In this document: positions 46,391 through 59,574 of the stretch, piece by piece
Layout of the letters: the number at the start of each line of letters is the position of its first letter
Position numbering within the stretch: the first letter of the stretch is position 1
Assembly (NCBI GenBank): GCA_946699065.1
Contig: CAMPDV010000005.1
Span: 1,240,001-1,304,000 of the forward strand
Direction: 5' to 3'
Origin: Loxodes magnus
Taxonomy: Eukaryota; Ciliophora; Karyorelictea; Loxodida; Loxodidae
Length of the DNA stretch: 64,000 bases
Notes under the pieces: generated by a model
What the model was told of the DNA's origin: nothing
The model's database searches: none
The model's input: the letters and a program-made list of their open reading frames with translations, nothing else
Made by a program: the position numbers and the translations under genes

Positions 46391-47217
46391 TAATAATAAT
46401 AATATACTTAAAGTTAGTAGAGTTTTGCATTCTCTGGAATTGCAACCAGTTCCTGCGGACAGCTTTTTTAACGTGGGTGTGATCCACGACCTTTTTATTA
46501 AGTGGAAGGTTACCACTGTAACCGTTCAAGTGGTCTTGCAAGAAGCTTTTATTTGTAGATCCCTGTTGGAGTTATTCATAGTTTATTGAGTTATCTCCAT
46601 GTTCTTTTCTGCTCTTATTCGTTTATTTTCTTTCACTATCAACAGTTTTTTAAAATATGTTGATTTGATTTGCAACATCAACAAAGTTTGTATTATTGTC
46701 TTTATTTCGTTCTTTTTTATGATAATTTATTTTCTATATTTTCTAATCTTTTAATGAAACTTGTAGCAATCATTTCTTTTTCTGGATTCAATTCTGTTTT
46801 TAATTCTATTGGTATTTTTTCTATTTCCATTTTTGTGTCGTATTTAAAATTTTATTATGATTAAGTTCAGAGTTATTCTTCCGTTATTAATTTGCTACAA
46901 ATAAGTTATCTTCTAAGTATTAGTAATTCGTTGTTCTAATCTTCTATATTACTCATTAGTTCCCGTATTTTTTCGCCTAAGTTGTAAGTTGTTTCTTCAT
47001 AATTTGAGATTACTTTTTACATTTGGTCTAATTAAATTTAAAGTTTTTGATTAGTTTCGTTTTTAGGTTAACTTATCTCTATTTATCCTACCATAACTTT
47101 ACCTTCTGAAGAAGAGCTTGACTCCTCCTATTGTTATTATTTTTTCTAAATTTCTTTTGCCGCTTTTCTCTTTAGGTTTCTAAGTTAATTTTTTGAGAGT
47201 CGAAGAGATTAATCCAT
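46391..47217 (-). pseudogene. Gag-like ORF1 with CCHC zinc knuckle; 3' end uncertain
   Basis: ATG complement at 47215-47217 opens MDQSLRLSKNQLRNLKRKAA, then a Ser-rich patch (QQQQEESSSSSEGK), a coiled coil and a knuckle CWCCKSNQHILKNC (46643-46684) of the form CX2CX4HX4C. The following Trp is TGA, where the 40.4 kb ORF1 has TGG at the same place (NCW against QCW), which supports TGA as Trp. Downstream a GC-rich structured stretch (46435-46560, including GTGGATCACACCCAC and CTGGTTGCAATTCCAG) and an (ATT)n tract precede AT-rich DNA. The frame stays open through this part, so the true stop is unclear. It may be a full-length ORF1 rather than a pseudogene. Confidence 0.55.
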
Positions 47218-48658
47218 TTTATTAATTAATTATTTTTAATTAATTAAAAGATAATTTGAATTAAATATAATTGACTTATAATAAGCTAGAATGATATGAT
47301 AATCAAGAAAAGGATATAAATTAAAGTTCTAACTAAAAATAGCTCTTTATGCAAGGTATAAGAGGAGATTTAGGAAATAATTCTATTAATATACAATTTT
47401 ATGAAAGCAATTAGTTTAATTTAATTTAATTAATATAATAATCATTCTAGTTATGGGATATTAATATATTTATTACTTTTAAAGAAAGAATTAGAGTCAG
47501 TATAACCTTATATAAGGAGAATTATTAAAAGATAATATAATTGGTTTCTATTTTTATAATTTAATTATAGTATCCCAGTCTTAATCAAAATATCCTAAAG
47601 TGCTTAATTTAAAATTAATTTTTATATTCGGTCAAATAAATTCCAGTCTAATTTTGCTTTCTGCTTTTAGATTGTATTATAATTAGCCAAATTTTATGTT
47701 TATTATTTAAAAGCTATAATATTAAATTGATTATATCGAATTATAGCCTAATTTTATTATTTTAATACTATTAATATCAAATGTTTGAGAGTTGCAATAT
47801 ATTGAATTATTAATTTACCCTTGAATATGATGATTATCTATCTTATCACTAAGAGGTTTATAAATAATAATATATTAAGCTTTTTATTTATTTTCTATTA
47901 TAAATTAATAGAATAACTAAATCTATAAGCTTTTAGATTTAAACTTGCTACTTCTTTCAACTTATCACGCCTTTGATGTCACAAAATAGAAAAAAAATTG
48001 ATAATAAATTATAAGAGTTAAAAGCTTTAATCCCAGATAGATTTAAAAATAATGAAAAATAGAGTAAAAAGTAATAATTAAAGCTAAATTTAATAAAATT
48101 AGCTTTTTATAGTTAATCTTTTATTTTATTATTCAATTATATATACTTTCATATTTTATTTTTCCTCTTTAGCTTTACCTTTTTAAATCTTTTCTAAATC
48201 TAATTCTCTATTAATTATGTTAAATAAATACTCTTTAGCTTTTTAAGCATTTTTAATTAAAGAGAAGATAAACAGTCAGTAGATTTGAAGTGTAAATGTA
48301 TAAATGACTAAATAGATGTATTAATTATGCTACTAAAGTTTGCTTATATTTTTATTTACTATTTCCCTATTTAAATAATTAGTAAACATTAATAAACTCA
48401 TTAGGTCTTACACTTTCAAAGCTTTATAAACTTCTTTTATAATTATACATTTACAAACCTATCAATCACTAATCATTAAAATTAGATTGTGTACATCAAA
48501 ACCTAATGATTCTAGTATTTTACAATAGCAGGCAATTATAAAGGATTATTTTAAGGTATTAGTAGACAAAGTAAACTACTAAGTAATGGGATTTTCTGCA
48601 GATAGTTCTTTTTGCTATAAATGAGTTTAATTGCCTATAATTATAGAAATTAAATATC
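47218..48658. other. Intergenic, AT-rich
   Basis: 1.4 kb with no supported gene, RNA or repeat. Confidence 0.45.
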
Positions 48659-50488
48659 ATGGAAATTCAAAATAGTTCTATATACAAAGAAGTGGAAGAT
48701 TTACTTCAGACCAACCGAAGTGCTGTTGAATCTCTCATTATAATGTCTCAAAATGAAAAACAGAAGCCTGCAATTCTAGAAGTATAAAAGCAACTACAAT
48801 AGTTCTTATAAGAAACTATGAAAAGCAGTTTATCATAGGCTTTCTTTCATTAAGAAGAAAAAATATGCAAAAGAGCAATTATGCTGGTTCTAAGCATGCT
48901 TAGAATAGAATACTAGAACTTGCTAATCCTTATAAATTAAATTTAGACTAATACAGCTACTAAGAAGTCCTATATTGTATTTTAATTCATTAACTTCCTC
49001 TAATTGATGGAAATCTTCGTTTAAATATTTCCAGGCATTTTGAAGATAAATACGGATGAAGAGATATGAAAAGAAAATATTGAAAGAAGTAAACACGAAG
49101 AATTTATTAAGTCATAGGATTTGGAGAATACAATTAAGGGGTTTTAGAAGTAAACTGACCTTTTACATCTAGGATATGCTGCTTACTATTCAAAGAGTGG
49201 AAATCCAAGCACTACTAAAACTATGATTAAAGCTTTATATTATAAGTTTGCAGGCAAATAAGCTATTGAAAGGAAATATAGATTCATTGAAAATGATCCT
49301 GAGTAAGTTATCAACTTTTTTAAATATGTGGAGAGAAAAGTCTCCACTCTAGTATTAAAAGCTGGATAACCTTCAATTCAAACTAATTTAGTCATTTTTA
49401 TTCCAAGGTTAGCTGAAGAAATAACGTTATAACTTTAAACTATAAATAAGCAATCTGTAAATGAAGAAAATGGTTATTGCTACTCAAATGAAAATATTAC
49501 GGAAAGTACTAAAACATTTAATTAAAATTATATTAACAACGTATTAATACCGTAATAGCACTATTCTGAATATGGAGAATAGAGATAGTCTGGATCCTTT
49601 GTTTTCATACAGGACAAAAGCAAATTAAAAGTTTAACTTAGAATTGTGTGCTCTTAAAAAATTAACTGAGTAAGTAAAGATCTATATAGTGACTAAAGAG
49701 CTGCATTTTGTTCATGCTTATTTCCTGGCAAATCAAATCAAAGCTATGGTCCAAAAAAATATCCAATTATCTTTCATATTCATGGAGGTGGATTTATTTC
49801 AATGCCTTCAATTTGCCATATAAACTATTTGCTCAGATGAGCAAAGGAAACTGATGCACTGATAATTTCAGTAGATTATAGATTAGCCCCGCAATATAAA
49901 TTTCCATGTGCAATAGACGATGTCTGATAAGCATATATGTGAATGTTATAATCTTAAGATCTCTTCCAGATTTCTAAAATAATAGTGACTGGAGATAGTG
50001 CAGGAGGAAATTTAGCTGCAAGCTTAATGTGCAAAATAATTGAAAGTAATGTTAGGTATCCAGATGGTCTTCTTTTATCATATCCGGCTCTTTCTGGAGC
50101 CATTTCGAAACCAGTTCCTAGTTTATTCAAAAGCTTTAATAAAGATTAAATACTTTCAGTTAACTTTCTATATACATGCTTTAAATGCTATGTTGGTGAT
50201 GTGAATGTTAACCCTGAAGAAAATTATTTGCTTTCACCTCTATATGCCCCAGATTGAATATTAGAACGTTTTCCTAAAACAAGAATAATAATAGGAACGG
50301 AGGATCCTCTTTATGATTACAGCTTGTAGTTTTTAAATAGACTAATTAAATTAGATCGTGATGTTTTAATGACAACATTTTAAGGATTCTATCATGGCGC
50401 TTTAAATTTCGATAGTAAATTAGGCATAAAAGAATGTCGAAAATTCACGATGAAGTGTGTGGAATACATTAGAGAGATTTTATATTGA
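48659..50488 (+). CDS. Hormone-sensitive-lipase-like alpha/beta hydrolase, 609 aa
   Basis: ATG 48659 to TGA 50486-50488 in one frame of 610 codons. The C-terminal half is a clear alpha/beta hydrolase of the HSL type: oxyanion motif HIHGGGFISM (His at about 375), DYRLAPQYKFPCAIDD, nucleophile GDSAGGN (Ser about 447), acid in GTEDPLYDY (Asp about 549) and catalytic His in FYHGALNF (about 579), so the triad is complete. The N-terminal 330 residues are helical and Gln/Lys-rich, and the overall length and domain order recall eukaryotic HSL, which has an N-terminal regulatory domain. Expected role: hydrolysis of acylglycerols or sterol esters at lipid droplets. Several internal TGA codons fall at plausible Trp positions (LRWAKETDA, VWQAYMWM). 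No signal peptide. Confidence 0.85.
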
Positions 50489-50894
50489 ATTCTTTAAACT
50501 TAGTTTCTTTAATTTAAAATAGTTTATCAATACCTTTATATCTAATTTTAAGCACTCAATTATATTACTAAACTCTTATTTTCATTGTCTCTAGAATCAT
50601 AATCCATTTTGCTTAACTTACTGTTTTGCTAATTCGAAAAATTAAATTTCTCATATTTAAATATAAGCATTTTATCCTCTATAATCTATTCCTAACTCAT
50701 TTTATGCTTAAATAAAATTAGTTAAAGAGTTTAGGATTTTGCCTTAACTTAAATTAAAATTAAAGTAGCTGTTTTAACTTATATTATCATAAAGAGATTT
50801 TCTTAAATAGAATTAAATGATATTTATAGTAGTTAGAAGCTAGATGAGTAAATTAAACACTAGCTTTTGAAATAGAAGTTTAAGTTAAAATATT
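50489..50894. other. Intergenic, AT-rich
   Basis: About 400 bp between two + strand genes. Nothing supported. Confidence 0.5.
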
Positions 50895-51710
50895 ATGCAA
50901 GATAAAATTAAACTGCCATATAAAGTTAAAGAAGCGCTTCAAATCACTCTAATCTTTATGATAATCAGCATAACTTAATGTGAGATATAAAGCAATGATG
51001 AGTCTAATTCCTAGAAATAAAGCCCCATACTTTAAATATGCGAAGAAATGTGCGATGAATTACATAGAGAACACGATTTTATTCGATCCATATGTGAAGG
51101 CCATTGTCTTAATTATAGATGCTATTAAAAGGTATACGGTGATTATGTAATTGATTTTATGGATTCTAAATTTAAAAATTTACCTGAAGATTATGTAAGT
51201 TTAGAATAGAAAAGAAGAGAGTTTATAGGATGCTGACAAGCAGAAAAAGATTCTGGAGCTGATACAGTTGAAGAAGAGTTTTATATAATATAAGACACGA
51301 TGAAGATGTTCACTTAAGAAACCATGCATCAAAATATATTAAAACATGATATTTCTAGGCAACTTCATGCTATTTAAGAAGAGTAATTATCAGGAATGAA
51401 TTTTTTTCAAATTTGTTACGACTAATGTGTTGAATTTAAAAATCTTTAGTAAGAATTCGATTTCTTTGTTGATACTCTTTGCTCTTCAAAATGCTTCAAC
51501 GAAAAATGCTTTCACTAAATCTATTCTCCTTATATAATAAATTTAGAAATCAAGAAGTTTTAGAATATACCTGATGTTGCTGATACAGATGAATATTTCA
51601 ATTTAGTTTACTCTCTACTCAACTAATTTGAAAAATGCTCTTAAGAAAACTAACTTCACTAACTCTTCGATAATGACAGAGAAGAATTTAATCTAAATGT
51701 AGAGTCATGA
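50895..51710 (+). CDS. Cysteine-rich, probably secreted or luminal protein, 271 aa
   Basis: ATG 50895 to TGA 51708-51710. The N-terminus MQDKIKLPYKVKEALQ is followed by a hydrophobic run ITLIFMIISITQC, which fits a signal peptide or anchor with cleavage near residue 30. A second in-frame ATG at 50958 would lose it, so I prefer the first. The mature part is acidic and has about 14 Cys in clusters, such as CEEMCDE, CEGHCLNYRC and SSKCFNEKCFH, which suggests disulphide-bonded extracytoplasmic structure. One TGA (FIGCWQAEK) is Trp. No family recognised. Confidence 0.7.
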
Positions 51711-53156
51711 AGTTTTAATTTTGCCTATTGAATTTAATCTTATTAGATAAATTTTATCTTAGAATTAGTATTTTATTTCTTTATTTACTCTCAATTATAT
51801 CAGCATGCTTAAATTATTTATCATAATAAACTAAACAATGAGTATTTAAGACTAAAATAAACTCTTGAAATGATTTTTCAAATTTAAATTATTTAATTTC
51901 TTATAATAAGTAAGTTTAATTTTAAAAGTAATTCTTTTGCTTGTTTAAGTATAACCATTTTACTCATTTCATATTAAGAGTTTTCTCTTTTCCAACTTTA
52001 TATTTAAAGCTTAAATATTTAGTTAGTTGCTTAATTATAAATTCTAAGCATTGATAACTTGCTATTCTATTGATGTTGCTATATTAATTTAATTAATCAC
52101 TTTAGAATAAGTTATATATAAAGAAATAATAATTTTCTACTTTACTAGTTAATAGTAGTTATCATTTATCTTTATTGCAAGCAAATTTATTATAATGTAT
52201 TTACTCATTCCATAAATATAGCTACATGTCATTTTTTAGTTGTAATATTGCATATAGAAGTATTACATATTTAGTTAAATTAGGAGTATCAATGAATTAA
52301 ATAATCGAATATATTTTTCTTAGTTTCGTTCTTATTAACTACCTATTTTTCATAGGCATAAATAAAGCTTTATCGTAATGTTAAATACTTTATAAGTAAT
52401 TTGATAGATTTAAATAGCTTATTTTCTATACTTGCTAGATTATTTATTTTTATATTGTCTATAACTAAACTTTAAAATCAAGAGTCTAAGTATAAATTTA
52501 ATTTATGCTTATAGCTTGTGAAGATAAAGGTAACTTTGTTATTATTAACTTCTTTAATATTTAAACCCAATTTACCTTTTCTGTTAGTGCTAATTGCCAT
52601 CCTTTATTAATTCCAAATCCCTAACTTTCAAAATTTATTTATAATCATATAACTAAGCTCAGATTTAAAATAATATCATACTTTTAAAAAACTTAGCTAA
52701 TAATTAGCAAAATGATTTTAAATAGTTTGTAAAGGAATAAATAAACAATAGTATAGCAGAAGGTATAACTATAATATAAGAAACTTTTACTTGCAAGTAT
52801 TAAGTAGTAATAGTAATAGACTCTTCTCTTTCTTTAAAATCACTTTTTTAAAATTAGTTAACAGTCTGTAAATAAATAAAATTTCTATCTCTAATTTAAA
52901 ACTAAAATAAGATACAATTACGATTTATTTAAATTACAGATTCATACTTTTTACAAAAAACTTACTTAAATGAAAGGTCAGTTTAATTAGCATCCATAAT
53001 AAGATAAAATTGTAATTAGAAATAAGCGCTTAATGCATTATAAATAGTTAGTCTAATGTACGAAAATTAGAAGAAAGGGCTTTCTAGACAGAGATAAGTT
53101 GAGTGCATAATCGTTCTAATTAAATTTATTAAGTAAGCAAGTTTATTCTGATTCTT
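51711..53156. other. Intergenic, AT-rich
   Basis: 1.4 kb between convergent genes. No supported feature. Confidence 0.45.
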
Positions 53157-53650
53157 TCAAAAGATAGTACATTTACATATGCAAATTTTTCTTCCTGGTA
53201 ACTCTTTTTCATACTCCTTAAGTTAAGAAATAAACTTATTATTTGGTAATGTTTAAGAGTGCTTTTTTTTGGTTAAATCAAAAGCTTATTTGAATGAATT
53301 ACCCTTATGAATAAGATATGCAATTACCATTGTTGAACTTCGTGATATTCCTGCATAGCTGAATTAAAGATTTACCAATGAACATAGATGTTTCCACCTT
53401 ACTCAATAGCGCTATCAATTCATTAATTAGATTCGTTAAAATATCTCTTTATGTTTTAGCTTTCTAAATCAAATACCTTAAGATGCTTGTAGGTAAATTC
53501 AGCTTCATAATGGCATTCTAATTCGTCCCCAACAGTTAAAATATGAGTGATTTAGTTAGATTTTAAAAGATTTAGATCTTTAGCAGCGGCATTGTTACCT
53601 AGGTAAAGATTAGGAATAATTTCATCACAAGCAGGAATGTTAAAAATCAT
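53157..53650 (-). CDS. Dual-specificity protein phosphatase, 158 aa, intron inside the catalytic Cys codon
   Basis: ATG complement at 53648-53650, TGA complement at 53157-53159, intron on minus at 53375-53359 (gtaaatctttaattcag, 17 nt). Splicing rebuilds the signature VHCYAGISRSST (HCxxGxSRS), with His91 and catalytic Cys92; unspliced, the Cys codon reads as Trp and the frame is wrong. Other DUSP features: IIPNLYLGNNAAAKD at the start, ITHILTVGDE, HLKVFDLESQNIKRYF (the general-acid Asp region), IEQGGNIYVHC and VIAYLIHKG. It is a minimal single-domain DUSP, likely cytosolic, acting on phospho-Tyr and phospho-Ser/Thr, perhaps of MAP kinases. No docking domain is seen. Confidence 0.9.
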
Positions 53651-55060
53651 TTATAAATTAAAAATTATGACTATAATAAATCCCACTATATACTAAAGGC
53701 ATTTTAGAGATATCTATAAACATATTTCTATTTCATTCCTATTCTTTAACAATCTCATATATTATCATTATTAAACTTTTACACTTCATTTCTTATTTCT
53801 TTGCTATTAATATCCCTGCTTCTTTTAATACTTTGCTTTTCCCTAGAATAATTTACATAAAATTAAATTTTGATAAAATAATTGTTGAGAAACCATCTTA
53901 ACTCACTAAGACAATAAAATTTAGCGTTTATAATAATAATAAATTAATTCTAAGCAAGGAAATTAAATAGTTTCATATTTTAAGAAGTAATTCCCTTTAT
54001 CTTATCTTTAATATTACTAATACCAAGTATCTACTTGCTAAAGCTTTTTATATAGGTTTAGTGTAATAGTTAAGATAAAAAGCAATATTATAATATTTTC
54101 TCAATTGGAGATTTAAAATTAGTTTTTAGATTTTCATTTGAAAAGTATACTCTTTATTTGATCTTAAGAGAGATTAGCTAAGTACTTACATAAGAAATAT
54201 AGATTTTAAAACTAATAAGCAAGTAACAAAATAATATAATTAACTGCTTTAAAATAATCTATTTTACATATTTAACTTAGAAATTCTTAGTATAGTAAAG
54301 ATAAGCTTACTTTAAGATCAAACTAAGGTACCTGTATTTTTTAAGATATAGTTTAACTATAAGATTTGCTTTTTATCAATTTAAACAAAGACAAAGTAAA
54401 TGTATTAATATAGTAGAAAAAGCTTGAAGATGCTTATTAAATAAAGATAATATAAGCTATTTAATTAAATGAGGTAAAGCAATAAGAAATACTTCTGTGT
54501 ATATTAATAAGGATATCATAACTGCTTAAAATAAGCTATTTAATAAAGTAATAAGTTCTCATTTTTCAATTTTATCAACTAAAAGCTTATATTTTTGAAA
54601 TAGCACTATATAACTAATAAAGCTAAGAAACTAAAATAAATAGCATCTTAATAATTTAGCATCTCTTATCTTAAAAATTATCTTTTAAGAACAAAATTTT
54701 TTAATAGAAACGAAATAAGAGTTAAATACAAAGCAGAAATAGTACCAGTTAGAAATATTATTTAGTAATTATATATACTTAAATATCAATAAAATATCAT
54801 TGAGTTAATATAATTAAAATATATCAAATTTAACTAGTTTACTACTAAATTACAACTATATAACTATACTAAGGCTAACTTAAATAGTTAGCAAGTTAAA
54901 ACTTAAATAAAAAGTAAAAAATATTAGATTGAGAACTTTAAGAGGGGCAATTACAATAGTTCTAGTTGCTTATTGATTATATGAAGAAACAAAGGAAAGT
55001 AAAATAAAGACACATTATTAAATTTAATAATTTGGTAAGTTATTTAAAATATAAATTAGT
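53651..55060. other. Intergenic between divergent genes, AT-rich
   Basis: 1.4 kb. A short protein-like piece (RGAITIVLVAYW) near 54945 precedes the next gene, but no start or splice was found to attach it. Confidence 0.4.
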
Positions 55061-56210
55061 ATGTAAGATAGTAAAGAATTAGTCAGACTCCCAACTCTTA
55101 ATTTAAGTAATAAAATCTCTTTCTAGAGTAAAAAAAAGAAAGAAAATTTTCAAGATTAGTCGAGTTTCTAGCAGATAAAACTAAATCATAAAGTGAATGA
55201 TAGGTTAATAAAGCTAGACAAAACATGAGTATCCAAATATAATATTATTCCAAATTTTAATTTTATTGAGAAGTTTTCATAAGAAAGATCTGTTTCACCA
55301 ATAGAAATTAAGAAAAATATCACTGCTAATCCTAAAAAGGAAATAATACCTCTAACAAAAGTTTTAAAATTCATAAAGAATACTTCCTTAGGAAAACAAC
55401 ACAGTAATCATTTCGAAGCTTAAAACTTATATGACGTTATTACTTTCATTAACAAAAAATCCTTTAAAAAGAAAATGAACACAAATATAGAAGTGAACAA
55501 ATCAACAGACATTAATCCAAACTTTAAAAATAGTAGAAGTTAAAAAGGAAGCTTAACCGCTAGATAATGAGAGGATAATTTAAATAAATCGTAATATACA
55601 CTATAACAAGTTAATAATTAATAAGCTTATAAGAAATAATCAAAGATTAATGAAATTTGATATATGAACTTGCATAATTAGAAGCCAATTCTAGCTGCTC
55701 AGAATAAACTATAGCATATAAATAAATGTGATATGAAGATTTACACCAAAGCAAAATAATTAATAATTGAATTTATTAAATTTAAGGATTACTAAGAAAA
55801 GATATGCAAAATGCTGGATTTTTTATTTAAAATGTGTAAAAGTGATAAGACATATATGCTATTCTGCAAGCAGAGAGGTATTTGCTATCCATTGCTATAT
55901 TAAAATTAGTAAGAGTAAGCTTTAATACAGAGAATATGAATTAAAAGCTGAAGAGATTGCCTATTTTTTAATGCTGCATGATTAATGACTAGGAGTATCA
56001 GATGTACTATTTACAAAAGACACCCTTATGCTCAAAACGTAATAATATGCAAAATTTGAGACTTTCTTAAAATTGATAAAGAGCAAAATAAGCTCTAGTT
56101 AAACAATAATTGGTTTATAAATATTTCAATTAATAGACTTTTTGTCTTATTTTAATTAGATTATCAATCTGATATATTTAGAAAAAATCTATTTCATCTT
56201 ATAAAAATGA
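55061..56210 (+). CDS. Unknown basic protein, 375 aa, one 22-nt intron
   Basis: ATG 55061; intron 55909-55930 (gtaagagtaagctttaat then acag); TGA 56208-56210. Without splicing the frame stops within a few codons; with it the reading continues EYELKAEEIAYFLMLHD and ends in a Lys/Ser/Ile-rich tail. The first 200 residues are Asn/Lys/Ser-rich and look disordered (SPIEIKKNITANPKKEIIP). A more ordered helical domain with several Cys follows at about 235-330 (EKICKMLDFLFKMCKSDKTY, CKQRGICYPLLY). In-frame TGA codons (KTWVSK, RQWEDN, EIWYMN, DQWLGV) are read as Trp. The last 30 or so codons are low in complexity, so the true stop could be earlier. No known family. Confidence 0.6.
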
Positions 56211-56782
56211 TATTGCTTACTCTCTTTAAAATTAAATAAAATTATAAACTTTATCTTAAAACAACTATCTTTGCTAGATTTACATTACTAGTAATTTATT
56301 CCAAATAAATGATTAGGAATATTCAATAAATCACATTAAGCCTTAAATAATATTAGATAGTTTTAAATTATTATAGCAGTTCTAATAAAATATAGAAGTT
56401 TAGAATATATTTACACACATAAAAGCTATATAAAAGAATAAGTAAAATGCATAAATAGTTGAAAGTTAATAGATATTATTCAGCTTTTTTTAATTATTAT
56501 CTAGATTATTTATCTATAAATAATTAGTATATATAAAATTCTTGCTTTTTATAATTAGCTTATATTGTCAGTTGTTGCTGATGTTAATCACTCAGCAGAT
56601 CTCAGCTTTTATAAAGTTAGATTTTAGCAAATGATTTTATTGCTGTATGTATTATTAACCTTGCTTTAATTATATATTTCTGATTTTTTAATTTTCTTTT
56701 AGCTCTGAGTTGATATAGTCAGAGTTTAAGAAAACATTGATGCAAATAATAAATATATAAAATAGCGGAAAAATTAATTTTA
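56211..56782. other. Intergenic, AT-rich
   Basis: 570 bp between convergent genes. Nothing supported. Confidence 0.45.
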
Positions 56783-57037
56783 TCATTATAAAACATAGTA
56801 AATTAGAATTCCATGCCATATATTCCACAATTCTCCTGCAGTCCATCTTTCATCTAGCTCTATTCTTTATAACTGTGTATTTTTTTCAAGGTAGTATTAT
56901 ATTTTATCAATATCTGAGCATTTAAATCCTTCCACTGTAAAAATCCTAATCTTTTCTGAAGGTATCTGAATCAACTCTGAAATGCATTCAATTAAGCTTT
57001 TTAAGTCAACATTTGCTTTTACCAAGCATTAATTCAT
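56783..57037 (-). CDS. Small protein, 84 aa or longer, possibly ubiquitin-like
   Basis: ATG complement at 57035-57037, stop complement at 56783-56785, 85 codons without internal TGA. The sequence MNQCLVKANVDLKSLIECIS, ELIQIPSEKIRIFTVEG, LDERWTAGELW has the alternating strand/helix look of a ubiquitin-like fold (DLKSLIECISELIQIPSEKIRIF resembles the helix and following strand). The same frame stays protein-like upstream of the ATG (QLQFFGYPQIK), so the true start may be further upstream, perhaps in an exon containing ATG near 57101. The fold assignment is a guess. Confidence 0.45.
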
Positions 57038-59574
57038 TTTTATCTGAGGATAGCCAAAGAACTATAACTAAATATCTTAACTTTCGCTTTACTACTCATG
57101 CTAATAAGATTCATAAACTAACTTTCTTTATATCAATCTAGCTAATTATTCACTCTTAACGTCAGACAATTAAATTTAAATAGTTCCTTACTTATTTGGA
57201 AATCGATCTCTTTCTTCAACTTCAAACTATCACATTAAATTTAAATAAATAAATTTCGTATTTGAATCTTTTAAATCTATATCAATAATTCAAATTCTTT
57301 TCTTTCTTCTACTTTAAGATGCTAGATATACATATGATGCTCTTTAAGAAAAAATACTTATTACCTAATGATTCTTTATTTTTAATCTTTTTTTTATTTT
57401 TCGTTTATTTACTCTTTAAATCCAAATTTACAGAGCTTTCTCTTTCTACTATTGATAGCATTATATTAAGAATTTATACCCTATATCTTTTAAAGCAAAT
57501 TTCTAATTAGAAATAAGATTGTACTTTATTAGTAGGATGTAATTAAGATAATTAAATACTTGCTTATAGATTTTCTATATAATTGCTTCAAATATTTAAC
57601 TCTTCTTATATCTAATAGCTTGCATATATTCTAATTAACTATAGAAAGAGTAGTATTTTATCTATTTTATCAAACTCTTTTATCATCTACTTTAATTAAT
57701 CTATTATTAAGGATATTTTACATAAGCTACCTAAAGTTTATCAGAATACTAAGTTTAATCAAGCTATTTATATTTTATGTCTAAACTTATTTTTCCTTTT
57801 GTATAATAGATTTGCAAGTCTGCTTTTAAGAGATTGAAGGATATAAATATTTTGCACAATAAGCTCTAACGTTTTAAGACCTTTACTTAGCAAATAATAG
57901 CTCATTCTTGAAAATGTAGCTCTTTATTTTAATAAAGAGTCTTATTATAGATAGAATATTATTGATTCAATTACTTATTTTGTCTAATATTATTGATTTA
58001 AATCCATTATATCAATACTATAAGCATTTGCTTTAGAATTTTAAAAAGATAGCTTAATGCTTTCATTTCATTTAGTCTTAAGTGAGAGAAAATTAGGTCT
58101 GATGTTAATATTTCTTAGGTAAATCTGTATTAAATTAAATTTTAGCTGCTTAATCGTTTTATAATATAGCTTCATGGCATTTTAGATTCTCTTTGCTTTA
58201 GGAGAATAAAATTAATAAATTTAGAACTTAAATAATAGAACCTATAGGGCTTTAATAGTATTGAAGCTGAGAAATAAATAATAATCTTACACAGTTAAAA
58301 ATAAAGTATTGGACATATTAGTAGGTTTTATATTTTGATCGTTAAAAGATGATTAAATCTATTTAATCTGCTAAGCTTAGTTAGCAAATTCATATTTTCA
58401 ATTTACTCCATTTAATAGCTAGTTTAATCTTCTTTATTTTGGTACATTTAATTAAATTAAATAGCTTCATTTTCCAAGTAAGATCTGTTCTTAAATCATT
58501 TAACTATAACTCTAATCTCTTTGACTAGCAATATAAGTAAAGTCATAGTAAAAGTTGACAAATAAGAAATAATTAGCTTCCTTTGAATGAGTAAAAGAAG
58601 CAATACGATTTTAAATATTAGCTTAATCTGCTTTATAATAAGAATAAATAATAAATGTAAGTAAGTATATAGTAAGCTCTATAATGGCTAGTTATAGGAG
58701 AAAGCCTTGCTAAAGTTGTATTTTATTATTTAATTCATATTCTTTAAGTTTCTTTAACTAATTATATCTTAAATTTTGCCTTCATAGCATAAATTAAGTC
58801 CTTATATATATCAAATTCTTTTAAATTTTAGGTTATATAGAAAATGAGCAGAATGAAAGATTTCTTAAAATAGATAAGATTATACATAATCATACTAAGC
58901 ACATAAAGATGAGGATAATTATTAAATTTCAAATAAAAGGATAGATAAATGCTTAGTTAATATAATTTAAATAGCTAAGTAACAATTATTAAGTCAAGTC
59001 TATTAATCGTCTATTTAGCTTTTTAAAGTACCTAAATCTCTTAGAATTATATATCCATTGCTATCATATTCTTGATAAAGTTCTTCATCCTAAACATCTA
59101 GATTTATTCTTATGCTTCATTCTTGTACTAATATTATATTGCATAAAGAGAGAAGGTTAGAATCATATTACTGAAGAAGATTAAAGAGAACATGATTAAA
59201 AATGTAAGGATTTGCATTTTAATATCCTCTTAAAGAAATAGTAATTTACTTATATTTCAGATAAATATTCTCAACTCTAGGAAACTAAATAAGTTTAATA
59301 CCTTACTAATACTTTATAAAACTATATATCCCAATAATTTTAAAATAGAGCAAATATTAAAATAAAGTCCTTTCAAGCGCTTAATGTAAATAGATGGATT
59401 AGTAACATCTAAATAAATCAGGTTATAAAGTAAGGAAATAAATAAAAGCTAGAGATTAAAAGAAGATAATGAAGTGCTTAGATCTCCATTTCTGATTTTA
59501 AATTTTGTTGGAAAGTTAAAATATCATAACATACTTTTAATGAAATTTAAAGTAACGCATAACATTTTTTAAAA
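57038..59574. other. 2.5 kb intergenic, AT-rich
   Basis: Read on both strands; only Phe/Leu/Ile/Asn-rich frames typical of noncoding AT-rich DNA. No repeat shared with the rest of the window was noticed. Confidence 0.4.
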
